A stretch of DNA of 64,000 bases from the NCBI GenBank assembly GCA_910587055.1, contig CAJUKY010000007.1:1-64000 (forward strand). The letters run 5' to 3'. Both the position numbers and the translations under genes were made by a program. Source of the DNA: Candidatus Gastranaerophilales bacterium (lineage in GTDB: Bacteria; Cyanobacteriota; Vampirovibrionia; Gastranaerophilales; Gastranaerophilaceae). Each line of letters begins with the position of its first letter. The first letter of the stretch is position 1. Below the pieces are notes generated by a model. It did no database searches. It was not told the DNA's origin and saw nothing but the letters and a program-made list of their open reading frames with translations. Shown in pieces: positions 25,335-33,434 of this stretch.

Positions 25335-25455
25335 CTTATTTTATTTCCTTTCGTAAAAGCTAGAAGAATTATAACACACTTAAAACAGGGGTGCAATTTA
25401 ATTTTAAACACTCAATGCTTTAATAAAAATAACAGTAAAATTCGGAGTATTATTG

Positions 25456-26175
25456 ATGTATAAAACATTAAAAAAATATTTTTTGCATATAATCTTCACA
25501 TTTCTTTTAACTTTTTCCATGCCCGTATTTTCTTTTTCAGCATTAGCAGCAACAGTTGAAGAAGACACTTATAGCAGAATTTACGAAAGAATAACACCGG
25601 CTATTGTTGCAATTGATGCACAGGTGGATGAAGGAGTTTCATCAGGCACAGGCTGTGTTATAGACCCTAAAGGCGTAATATTGACAAGCTCTCATGTTAT
25701 AAGCAAAGCAAAAAATATTGAAGTTACAATTTCAAACGGACAAACTTATAAGGGCGAGGTGCTTGCCGTTTTAAAAGATAAAAATGACCTTGCAATAATA
25801 AAAATAAACCCTAAAAAACCGCTTCCCGTTATATCATTCGGCAACAGCGAAAATATCAAAGTAGGGCAGAGGGTGCTTGCTATAGGAAACCCGTTCGGCT
25901 TCCGCGGTACTTTAACAACAGGAATAATTTCAAGGATTGATTATCAGAGAAAGAAAATTCAAACAGATGCCGCAATAAACCCGGGGTGCTCCGGCGGGCC
26001 TCTTTTAAACCTTGAAGGAGAAGTAATCGGCATAAATCAATCGATATATAACCCTGATAATAACAGATCAAATATCGGCATAGGCTTTGCCGTTCCCGTT
26101 AATTATGCCAAAGATTTTATCAATTTAACAAAGTCAAAAATGGCATCGATTGAAGGTTCAACGAGAAGAAGATGA
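25456..26175 (+). CDS. Secreted trypsin-like serine protease (S1C, HtrA-like, no PDZ)
   Basis: A 239-residue exported protease. An N-terminal signal sequence (about 1-32, hydrophobic core 'IIFTFLLTFSMPVFSFSALA', cut near AAA) is followed by a trypsin-like domain with the full triad: His80 in 'LTSSHVIS', Asp111 in 'KNDLAIIKI', and Ser179 in 'NPGCSGGPL'. The residue before the catalytic Ser is Cys where HtrA proteins usually have Asn (GNSGGP). No PDZ domain follows, so it is shorter than DegP. It would act in the periplasm. The ATG at 25456 has GGAG eight bases upstream; the open frame's TTG one codon earlier is less likely. Confidence 0.92.
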   Translation: MYKTLKKYFLHIIFTFLLTFSMPVFSFSALAATVEEDTYSRIYERITPAIVAIDAQVDEGVSSGTGCVIDPKGVILTSSHVISKAKNIEVTISNGQTYKGEVLAVLKDKNDLAIIKINPKKPLPVISFGNSENIKVGQRVLAIGNPFGFRGTLTTGIISRIDYQRKKIQTDAAINPGCSGGPLLNLEGEVIGINQSIYNPDNNRSNIGIGFAVPVNYAKDFINLTKSKMASIEGSTRRR

Positions 26176-26288
26176 GTGAACATATTTAATAAATTTCACG
26201 CCAAAACCTTGAAAGGAAAAATTATTTCTTATGTAAATCCATTCACTAATTAATCTGTTTTTTGTTTGTTTTTATCCCTAAGCTCAGG

Positions 26289-27944
26289 TTAATCATGGAG
26301 ATAATATCGCATGGTTTTCAGGGTATGATTATTACCGAAACCCTCACCTGAGGGTATCTCAAACACAGCAGGCTTGCCATTCTTAAATTCCAAAACTCTT
26401 TCGCTTGCTCCCCCGGTCAAACTGTTACTCAAGTAAGTATCAAGCTTGCCGGTTTTTTGATCAAAAGCTACAGTTTTAGATATAATTGAACTAGTCCCAA
26501 CAGTTTTCCCAATCTCTGTATAGCCCTCACAATAGGACGTCTTAATACCATTTTCATCCAGAGAGATATTTCTAAATCTGTCTCCGTTTGGCAAACATTC
26601 TCTAATCTCCCTTACAATACCATTTTGAATTTTGCATTCTCTTGTAATATCTTGACCATCAACTATAAAATCGCCTTTCATAATAGTCGTCTTTTCACTT
26701 ATCTGACTAATGTCTGCTATTTTTTCGCCCATATCATTAAAACCATTTTTTTTAAATAGTTTTTTCACTTCATTGATTACATCATCCGCTTTAGTACTGC
26801 ATTCCTTGGCTGAAATTGCCATTTTACGAACCTGTTCATCGACATATTCTTTAAACTGTTCTTCGGTTAACTGTGCTTTTAACTGCTTATTGTGCTCACC
26901 GGCACGTTCAAAAGCTGCATACGCAACTTCACGGCGATCATGCGGTTCTTTTGTTGCCCTTATTTCATTAATTACATCGGGCCCGAAAAAATCAGTTTTA
27001 TATCCCGTCAACGGTTTTTGTTCTTGTTTTGTTTTTATTTCTTCTTTTTTACCATGCTGTTCGGGTTTTTTCTCCGGTTCGGTTTGTTCTTGCTTGCCGG
27101 GTTCGTTTTTACTCTCGGGCTGCTTTTTTACATCCGGCTCAGCTTTATCACCGGATTTAATTTCTGTTTTACCATCATTTTCGGGTTTTTGTCCGCTGCC
27201 GGGTTCAGACTTTGGTTCTGCACCGTTAGCTTTTTTCCTATCCTTATTTTTTGGTACCGGCTTGTCAGTTTCCTTCTCCGGTTCGCCGACAGAAGACTTT
27301 TGCGATTCCTCGGGTGTGCGTTTTGGCATTTTCTTTTTCTTTGGCGCTCCTTCTGAAGCATCTTTCGCATCTTTCAACTCCGGCGCATTTTCAGACTTTT
27401 CTGACCCTTGCTGCCCAATCGGCGTGTTATCGGAACTCTGCTGTCCGCCGCCGGAAGGCTTTGCAGGTTCCTGACTCCTGCTCTGCACCGCATCGCTTTC
27501 AGCAGGTTTAACGGAAGCTGTTCCGACTTTTTCTTTGCCGGCTTTAATTTTATTATTTATATCTTCGCATTGAAGTTTTTCATTGCCGTTCCATAAAGAT
27601 TTCACCTTAGAAACAGTGTATTTAAAGCCTTCCTGAATATTTGTCCGCAATTTTAAATTTTCATCAGAAACCCCGTTAACAAATTTATTTATATTCTTTC
27701 CCTTTGAGGCTAAACCAAAAAGTGCTCCTAAAGAAGCTGCTGCCACAGCTACAGCAGCACCTAAGCCGATTGCCTTCTTTTTATTTACCTCTTTGCCGCC
27801 AATTACAAGAGTGTCGGCTTTTAATTCATTATCAGCAGATGCTTGGCTTTGAGGCTTAACTATATTTTGATTATTATTATAAAAAACCTGATTTCCCTGC
27901 ATTTGGGAAAATGTCATTAATTTATTATTAACCGTAGAGCTCAT
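26289..27944 (-). CDS. Membrane-anchored low-complexity protein with MTF-FYN N-terminal module
   Basis: A 551-residue protein of unknown function. The N-terminus has 'MTFSQMQGNQVFYNN' (10-24), then a charged stretch. One hydrophobic segment (58-79, 'IGLGAAVAVAAASLGALFGL') is preceded by KKK. A region of about 160 residues (roughly 150-315) is built of Lys/Glu/Pro/Ser/Gln repeats and is surely disordered. A C-terminal domain (about 320-551) has helices and then beta-rich sequence with repeated 'NG/DG' turns ('CLPNGDRFRNISLDENGIKTSYCEGYTEIG' seen in part). There is no cleavable signal peptide. The neighbouring gene at 28103-29230 shares the N-terminal module and anchor. Ribosome binding site AAGG before the ATG. 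Confidence 0.8.
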   Translation of the reverse strand: MSSTVNNKLMTFSQMQGNQVFYNNNQNIVKPQSQASADNELKADTLVIGGKEVNKKKAIGLGAAVAVAAASLGALFGLASKGKNINKFVNGVSDENLKLRTNIQEGFKYTVSKVKSLWNGNEKLQCEDINNKIKAGKEKVGTASVKPAESDAVQSRSQEPAKPSGGGQQSSDNTPIGQQGSEKSENAPELKDAKDASEGAPKKKKMPKRTPEESQKSSVGEPEKETDKPVPKNKDRKKANGAEPKSEPGSGQKPENDGKTEIKSGDKAEPDVKKQPESKNEPGKQEQTEPEKKPEQHGKKEEIKTKQEQKPLTGYKTDFFGPDVINEIRATKEPHDRREVAYAAFERAGEHNKQLKAQLTEEQFKEYVDEQVRKMAISAKECSTKADDVINEVKKLFKKNGFNDMGEKIADISQISEKTTIMKGDFIVDGQDITRECKIQNGIVREIRECLPNGDRFRNISLDENGIKTSYCEGYTEIGKTVGTSSIISKTVAFDQKTGKLDTYLSNSLTGGASERVLEFKNGKPAVFEIPSGEGFGNNHTLKTMRYYLHD

Positions 27945-28102
27945 ACGTAACCTTATCTAAATTTAATTATCTTTTATTATTAATAAAAACGCAAAAACCT
28001 TAAAAATTGCGCAAAATATTATTTTTACACTAAAATATTTCTTGTCTTTATTTTATCAATTCCGCCCTCATAAGGCACTAAATAAAACAATCCCTGCCAG
28101 CA

Positions 28103-29230
28103 CTAATAATTTATATATCTTTCGGCACTGCCCTCGGATAACAAACCCTGAACATCAAAATCTTTGTATTTATCCGCCTCATCTTTTATTAAAGACAGAA
28201 ACATATTTTTATTAAAAAATAAAGATGTAAGATTTTTTGACCCTTCTTCTTCCTGCATAAATGCCGCGCCCAAAGGAGAATTTAAGATTTTTTCTTTATC
28301 CGTATTATGAAACACTTTGATTACATCAAGCTGATCCTGTGTAAAATTATCATCTTTGGATCTTAATAAAATTCTTGTGTGGATAGTCCTTGCGGCTTTA
28401 TCCTGCCTCTTTTCTTTAAAATGCAGTTCAACACAAGCTCTGCCATCCTTTGAAATACCGGCCCTGTAGCCATAATCACCACTGCTTTTACCCAGAGCAT
28501 AATCGGTATAATCATTATAAGAAGCCTTCATATTGCCCATTTTTCCGTCAATAATTGCAAAACCATTCGGAAATCCTGAATGAAGCGTTCTTGTATCAAG
28601 AAATATATCGCTTACATTCGTGTAATCATGCGGTTTTATGTTTCCTAATACTTTTACATCAACGGAATTATTCAATCTTACATGTTCTCCGCGCTGAATT
28701 ACGCTTGCTTCCTGCGGAGCTTTTTGCAACCTTTTAATCCATTTTGAAATATCTGCCTCAACTGACGTTTCATCAAAAGAAACCGGAGTGATTCTATACA
28801 TATAGTCTTGAAACTCGGGATTATTAATCTCGTCAACAATTTTTTCAATTTTTTGCACTGCCTCTTCGGCTGCCTCTGCAGCCTTTGCCGTTTCATCAGC
28901 ACCGGCTGCTTTTGCCGCCGCATCTACGGAACTGCGTCCGGCTTCTGCCAATTTATCCGTATTTTTGCCTTTAAGCTTAAAAAGGCCTGCCGCGGCAAGT
29001 GCAATAACGGCCGCGATAATACCGCCTTTAATTAAGGTTTTCTTTTTATCTTCATTCTTCTTATCAAGAATATCTTCATCCAACGAAGCATTCAATTTAA
29101 TATTAGCATCTAAAGCATTATTTATATCATTTGATTTAGCAGGTTTCATATTATGATAAAATGCCGTGTTGCTGCCAACATCACAAAATGTCATTTGTTT
29201 TGCTGTATTAGGATTAAAATTTGTGCTCAT
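28103..29230 (-). CDS. Membrane-anchored protein with MTF-FYN N-terminal module
   Basis: A 375-residue protein of unknown function. 'MTFCDVGSNTAFYHN' (13-27) aligns with 'MTFSQMQGNQVFYNN' of the next gene downstream on this strand, giving MTFxxxxxNxxFYxN in both. Then comes a charged linker with KKNEDKKK, one hydrophobic segment (67-84, 'IKGGIIAAVIALAAAGLF'), an Ala/Glu-rich helix (about 92-135), and a folded C-terminal domain (about 140-375) of mixed alpha/beta character. The N-terminus is not a normal signal peptide; most of the protein could lie on either side of the membrane. It may be transcribed with the 26289-27944 gene (158-base gap). No strong ribosome binding site. Confidence 0.78.
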   Translation of the reverse strand: MSTNFNPNTAKQMTFCDVGSNTAFYHNMKPAKSNDINNALDANIKLNASLDEDILDKKNEDKKKTLIKGGIIAAVIALAAAGLFKLKGKNTDKLAEAGRSSVDAAAKAAGADETAKAAEAAEEAVQKIEKIVDEINNPEFQDYMYRITPVSFDETSVEADISKWIKRLQKAPQEASVIQRGEHVRLNNSVDVKVLGNIKPHDYTNVSDIFLDTRTLHSGFPNGFAIIDGKMGNMKASYNDYTDYALGKSSGDYGYRAGISKDGRACVELHFKEKRQDKAARTIHTRILLRSKDDNFTQDQLDVIKVFHNTDKEKILNSPLGAAFMQEEEGSKNLTSLFFNKNMFLSLIKDEADKYKDFDVQGLLSEGSAERYINY

Positions 29231-29380
29231 GAATAACTTTTGAAATTAATAAGGATATTTCTATACTAATATAAAAAACCCTGAACCGAAAATATTGCCA
29301 TTTACACACTCCGGTATAATTTTATTAAAAATTATTTATGTTTTAATAATAAATAAATTTAAAAAGGATGTTTACCGGAT

Positions 29381-30088
29381 ATGTTTGATGAAATTAGTTC
29401 AATTTTTCTTGATTTTGACGGCACGATTACAAAGCAGGATACAGTTAATTCTTTTTTTAAAATCTTCGCAAAACCCGAATGGATAAATGTAGAACAGGAA
29501 TGGATAAATGGCAAAATAAGTTCCTGCACCTGCATGCAGCTTCAATTAGATTTAATAGATAATCTCACGGAAGAAAAATTCTATAATTTTTTAAATTCAA
29601 TTCAAATTCAAGACGGTTTTATTAAATTCTGCACCCTTGCAGAACAAAACAATAAAAATATAGCCGTAATAAGCGACGGCTTTGATTATTTTATAGAATA
29701 CATTCTAAAAAAAGAAAATATAAATACCCCCTTCTTTGCAAATAAACTTGATTTTTTAAAAGAAAACGGCTTTTTAAAATTTAAGCTTTCATTCCCGAAT
29801 ACGGATAATGCCTGCCCCTTAAGCCTTGGCAGCTGCAAATGCGCTAAAGTTAAAAATCTTACCGCAGAAGATGAAAAATTTTTATTCGCCGGTGATGGAT
29901 TATCCGATAGGTGTATTGCAAGCAAGGCTCATCTGTTGTTTGCTAAAAACAGTTTAAAAAATCATTGCGTTAAAAACGGAATGAATTTTAGTGAATTCAA
30001 CGATTTCAATGATATTTTAAACCGGCTATCTTTAAAGAAGGGAATGAAAAATGCAGGATTTAAAACAGAAAACACTATCGGAAGCTGA
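29381..30088 (+). CDS. HAD-superfamily phosphatase (MtnX/SerB-like)
   Basis: A 235-residue HAD-family phosphatase of the class with a helical C1 cap. The motifs are I 'IFLDFDGTITKQDTV' (nucleophile and acid Asp), II 'IAVISDGFDYFIEYIL' (Ser), III Lys in 'CAKVKNL', and IV 'FLFAGDGLSDRCIASKA' (metal Asp). The layout and 'DGFDYFI' are close to MtnX (a methionine-salvage enolase-phosphatase step) and to phosphoserine phosphatases; I would not choose between them. The 3' end overlaps the aminotransferase gene by 38 bases, so the two are translated together and may act on the same pathway, such as a phosphorylated keto or amino intermediate. Cys is frequent for this class. Confidence 0.82.
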   Translation: MFDEISSIFLDFDGTITKQDTVNSFFKIFAKPEWINVEQEWINGKISSCTCMQLQLDLIDNLTEEKFYNFLNSIQIQDGFIKFCTLAEQNNKNIAVISDGFDYFIEYILKKENINTPFFANKLDFLKENGFLKFKLSFPNTDNACPLSLGSCKCAKVKNLTAEDEKFLFAGDGLSDRCIASKAHLLFAKNSLKNHCVKNGMNFSEFNDFNDILNRLSLKKGMKNAGFKTENTIGS

Positions 30089-31436
30089 AATCAGAGAGCT
30101 GGACAACAAGTATTGTTCATGGGGAGATACCACACACTACAGTAAAAACCCGAAAATTTTTAATAATTGCAAGGGTACATTTATGTTTGATAACAATGAT
30201 ACCCCGTATCTGGATTTACAGATGTGGTATGCAAGCTGCAACCTCGGATATAAAAACGAAAAAATTTCAAATGCCGTGATAGATTGCATAAACACTATGC
30301 CGCAGATTGCTTCCCGTTTTCTGTTTGAAAACAAAGTTCTCTTAGCATCAAAAATTGCACGCGCAAACAAAAAAAGATTTAATTTAAAAGGAAGAGTACA
30401 TTTTAATGTAGGCGGTGCGCAGGCCGTTGAAGATGCCTTAAAATTAGTCAGAAATTATACGGGAAAAAATCTTCTGTTTGCCTTTATGGGGGGATACCAC
30501 GGAAGAACAATCGGCACCTCCTGCGTTACTTCAAGTTTCAGATACCGAGAATACTTCGGACACTTTGGCGACCGCGCCCATTTTGTACCGTTCCCTTACT
30601 GCTACAGATGCCACTACGGGAAAAAATGCGAGGATTGCAATTTTTACTGCGTTAAACAATTTGAAAAGAATTTTGAAAGCGAATACAAATCTTTTTACGA
30701 CCCTGCTACAAGAAAATCTGAATATATAGCATTTATCGCAGAACCCCTTCAAGGAACCGGCGGATATATCGTTCCTCCGATGGGATATTTTAAAGAATTA
30801 AAAAGAGTACTTGATAAATTCGGTATTTTATTTATCGCCGATGAAATTCAGATGGGCTTTTACAGAACAGGAAAACTCTGGTCAATAGAACACTTTGATG
30901 TACAGCCCGATGTTATAACATTCGGTAAATCCTTAACAAACGGCTTAAATCCTCTTGGCGGATTATGGGCAAGAGAAGAAATGATTAATCCTGATATCTG
31001 GCCCGCAGGACGCACACATTCAACCTATTCATCAAACCCGATTGGATGTGCTGCAGGCTGTGCCGTTATGAATACATTTGAAGAACATGATTTTGAAGAT
31101 GAAATTAAAGAAAAAGGCAAAAGATTTTTAGAAGGCTTGAAATGCCTAAAATCCCGTTATAGGCAGATAGGAAATGTTGACGGCCTCGGTTTGGCGCTTA
31201 GAATCGAATGTACAAAAGAAGACGGTTTTACACCCGACAAAGAGCTCTGCGACAATATCATAGAAGAAGGCTTAAAAGGAAACCTTGAATACAGAGGACA
31301 AAGATGCGGGCTTGTTTTAAATAACGGCGGATATTTTAAAAACGTTATCACCCTTGTTCCGCCCGTTACAATTTCAAATGAAGAAATTGATATGGCAATT
31401 GAGCTTATAGATAAATTGTTTAAGAGGTTTTGCTAA
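30051..31436 (+). CDS. Class III PLP-dependent aminotransferase
   Basis: A 461-residue fold-type I aminotransferase of the omega/4-aminobutyrate/ornithine group. Visible are 'YLDLQMWYASCNLGYKN', 'RVHFNVGGAQAVEDALKL', 'FMGGYHGRTIGTS', 'FIAEPLQGTGGYIVPP', 'LFIADEIQMGFYRTG', 'DVITFGKSLTNGLNPLGGLW' (PLP Lys) and 'THSTYSSNPIGCAAG'. The loop 'YCYRCHYGKKCEDCNFYC' holds five Cys; a similar Cys loop is known in some archaeal and Bacillus members. Substrate unknown. The start is inside the HAD gene with AAGGGA upstream, so coupling with the phosphatase is likely. The alpha/beta hydrolase follows six bases later. Confidence 0.9.
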   Translation: MQDLKQKTLSEAEIRELDNKYCSWGDTTHYSKNPKIFNNCKGTFMFDNNDTPYLDLQMWYASCNLGYKNEKISNAVIDCINTMPQIASRFLFENKVLLASKIARANKKRFNLKGRVHFNVGGAQAVEDALKLVRNYTGKNLLFAFMGGYHGRTIGTSCVTSSFRYREYFGHFGDRAHFVPFPYCYRCHYGKKCEDCNFYCVKQFEKNFESEYKSFYDPATRKSEYIAFIAEPLQGTGGYIVPPMGYFKELKRVLDKFGILFIADEIQMGFYRTGKLWSIEHFDVQPDVITFGKSLTNGLNPLGGLWAREEMINPDIWPAGRTHSTYSSNPIGCAAGCAVMNTFEEHDFEDEIKEKGKRFLEGLKCLKSRYRQIGNVDGLGLALRIECTKEDGFTPDKELCDNIIEEGLKGNLEYRGQRCGLVLNNGGYFKNVITLVPPVTISNEEIDMAIELIDKLFKRFC

Positions 31437-31442
31437 ATTATT

Positions 31443-32309
31443 ATGAATGTTCAAAAAACAAAGAAATCAGATATGGACCATATTCTTATTCACAGAGAAA
31501 CCGTCCAGCCTAACCGTGCCGTTATGTTATTTCATGGTTTAACGGGAAGCCCTTATGAACTTAAGAAATATGCAAAACACCTTTACGATAAGGGATTTGA
31601 TGTTTTCTGCTACTGCCTCCCGGGGCATGGGGACCATGCAATAGATATTTATTCCGTTAAAGAAAAGGACTGGCGTGAATTTGCGGATGAAAGGTATAAA
31701 ACTTTGAGAAAAAATTATGCGGATTTTTTTGTAGGCGGTCTTTGCCTCGGAGCTGTGCTTGCACTTAATCTTGCAGTTGAAAATAAAGATATAACAGGGC
31801 TCATATGTCTTTCCACCACTCTTTTTTTAGACGGATGGACAATCCCTTTTTATAATTTTCTAATGCCTTTAGGTTTGTATACAATTTTAAGATACTATTA
31901 TACTTTCCCTGAAAGAGAACCCTACGGCATAAAAAATATTAAAGCAAGATCCGCCGTTTCAAAATTAATGAGCAAAAATACGGTCGCTATGGATAATTAT
32001 CCTTTAAGCTCCGTTTATGAATTGCTTTTACTTTCAAAAAGAGTGAGGCACAATATCACAAAGGTGTTTGCACCCGTTCTTATAATCCATTCCCTTGAAG
32101 ATGACCTGACAAGCACAAAAAGTGCAAAATTTGTTTATAATAATGCCTCATCTTTTTATAAAGAATATGTGGAATTGAATGACAGCTACCACCTTGTTTT
32201 ATATGATAACGAAAAAGAAAAAGTTTTAAATAAAACAATAGAATTTATAGACGCACTTTCATACAAAAGAAATGTTGATTTAAAAGAACTTAAAAACAGG
32301 AGAAAATGA
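31443..32309 (+). CDS. Alpha/beta hydrolase with Cys at the nucleophile position
   Basis: A 288-residue protein with the fold of monoacylglycerol lipase/carboxylesterase Est30. Landmarks are the oxyanion strand 'RAVMLFHGLTGSPYELKKYA', then 'DVFCYCLPGHGDH', the nucleophile elbow 'VGGLCLGAVLAL', the acid in 'LIIHSLEDDLTS', and the base in 'LNDSYHLVLYD'. In relatives the elbow is G-L-S-x-G; here it is G-L-C-L-G with Cys101 in place of Ser. Cys nucleophiles occur in dienelactone hydrolases, so activity is possible, but ordinary esterase activity may be lost. No signal peptide. It overlaps the next gene by four bases (ATGA) and follows the aminotransferase closely. Confidence 0.87.
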   Translation: MNVQKTKKSDMDHILIHRETVQPNRAVMLFHGLTGSPYELKKYAKHLYDKGFDVFCYCLPGHGDHAIDIYSVKEKDWREFADERYKTLRKNYADFFVGGLCLGAVLALNLAVENKDITGLICLSTTLFLDGWTIPFYNFLMPLGLYTILRYYYTFPEREPYGIKNIKARSAVSKLMSKNTVAMDNYPLSSVYELLLLSKRVRHNITKVFAPVLIIHSLEDDLTSTKSAKFVYNNASSFYKEYVELNDSYHLVLYDNEKEKVLNKTIEFIDALSYKRNVDLKELKNRRK

Positions 32310-32665
32310 TTTTGAAATTTTTATTAATTGCCCTTTTGAGTATAAATTTTCTTTTAATTGTATCTTTTTTTTACGGCATTACAAACATATTTAAAGAAGA
32401 AACAAGCCCTAAAAAAAGAGCATTTTACTCAATATTTTTATCCGTTTTACTGTTCCTTTATCTGGGGCTCATTGTTACAACAGGACTTCAGTATCTTTTA
32501 AGAGAAAACTATTCAACAGCTCCGTTTATGTTTATGTTTTTTATTTTTCCGTTTGCAATAGGAAATTTTGCATCATATAAAAAACTGAGCCTTTTTAGTG
32601 CAATACAAATCAGCATTTTTATTCTGAGTCTTATATATTTTACATATCTTTACGTAAATCTCTGA
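32306..32665 (+). CDS. Small four-helix membrane protein
   Basis: A 119-residue protein made almost only of four hydrophobic segments (about 1-24, 35-58, 68-88 and 95-117) with short charged turns ('FKEETSPKKRAFYS', 'REN'). Not recognised. The ATG overlaps the hydrolase stop (ATGA) with AGGAGA close by, so it is the last gene of the HAD-aminotransferase-hydrolase run and may be its membrane partner. Confidence 0.72.
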   Translation: MILKFLLIALLSINFLLIVSFFYGITNIFKEETSPKKRAFYSIFLSVLLFLYLGLIVTTGLQYLLRENYSTAPFMFMFFIFPFAIGNFASYKKLSLFSAIQISIFILSLIYFTYLYVNL

Positions 32666-32680
32666 TTTTTAAAAAAAATA

Positions 32681-32710
32681 TTGTTAAAACCTGTGATTTT
32701 ATGCTAAATT
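32681..32710 (+). promoter_or_regulatory. Possible promoter for the zinc-ribbon gene
   Basis: TTGTTA (32681-32686), an 18-base spacer and TGcTAAATT (-10 box 32705-32710 with extended TG) lie 40 bases before the ATG at 32752. Confidence 0.4.
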
Positions 32711-32751
32711 AAAAATAGTGATAGAAACTATGAGAAATGGTTCATTAGTTA

Positions 32752-33372
32752 ATGCAGTGTAAATTTTGCGGTCAAAAATTACCGGATAATGCCATTTGCT
32801 GCAGCAGGTGCGGCGGCAGTATGACATCTTCAAGAAAAAAAATTCAAATGCCGGAAGCAAGAAAAGAAGAAATGGTTTTTAATATAAAACCGGCTTTTGA
32901 CCCCGCGACAATAGGCGTACGGGCATTTTTTCTGGCTGCATTTATCAGTGCCGTTGCAATGGTTACAATAGGCTCTGTTTGCACTGTTGTTTTAAGTTTA
33001 TTAGGTTCTATGAACAGTTTCACTGCATTTTGGACAACAGGTGCGGTATTTTTCATAATAACTTTTTTGCTTTTTATGCAAATTTCAAAGAAAAATACAA
33101 TCGCAAGGAAGTTTACTTTTTATCAAACAAGGATGGAATATACATATAATGCTTTTGACGGCAAATTAAGATATCTTGAATACACATCAATTCTTGATTC
33201 AAGTGTTACAAAAGGCCCCTTGCAGAGAATGTCAAACCTTGGCAATATCTCTTTTGTATGCGTCGGCAGTTTTCATGATTATGTTGTTGTAATCGGCGAT
33301 GTGCGTGACCCTGATTATGTTTATAAAAAAGTTTTAGACTTAATTGAAGTAAATAAAGAATTAAATAAGTAA
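32752..33372 (+). CDS. Zinc-ribbon membrane protein with bacterial PH-like domain
   Basis: A 206-residue protein. The N-terminal zinc ribbon has 'CKFCGQKLPDNAICCSRCGG' (two CxxC pairs, 3-21). Two membrane helices follow (about 54-82 and 89-108). The C-terminal domain (about 115-200) reads as a bPH2/DUF304 domain: 'TFYQTRMEYTYNAFDGKLRYLEYTSI' in two halves, then 'VVVIGDVRDPDYVYKKVLDLI'. This layout recurs in bacterial membrane proteins of unknown role. No in-frame start lies upstream (a stop precedes the ATG), and no strong ribosome binding site is seen. Separate from the previous operon by about 86 bases with a plausible promoter. Confidence 0.8.
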   Translation: MQCKFCGQKLPDNAICCSRCGGSMTSSRKKIQMPEARKEEMVFNIKPAFDPATIGVRAFFLAAFISAVAMVTIGSVCTVVLSLLGSMNSFTAFWTTGAVFFIITFLLFMQISKKNTIARKFTFYQTRMEYTYNAFDGKLRYLEYTSILDSSVTKGPLQRMSNLGNISFVCVGSFHDYVVVIGDVRDPDYVYKKVLDLIEVNKELNK

Positions 33373-33434
33373 TACCTTTCTATTTCTAAGACGCAATTTT
33401 TTATTTTTCAATGTTTTTAAAAATATAGGAATAA

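Noticed and set aside
26710..27474. Long open frame on the plus strand (254 codons) opposite the low-complexity protein gene
   Set aside because: It is antisense to the Lys/Glu/Pro-rich repeats of the minus-strand gene, which give Phe/Ser/Cys-rich antisense frames without stops. No ribosome binding site or domain is seen.
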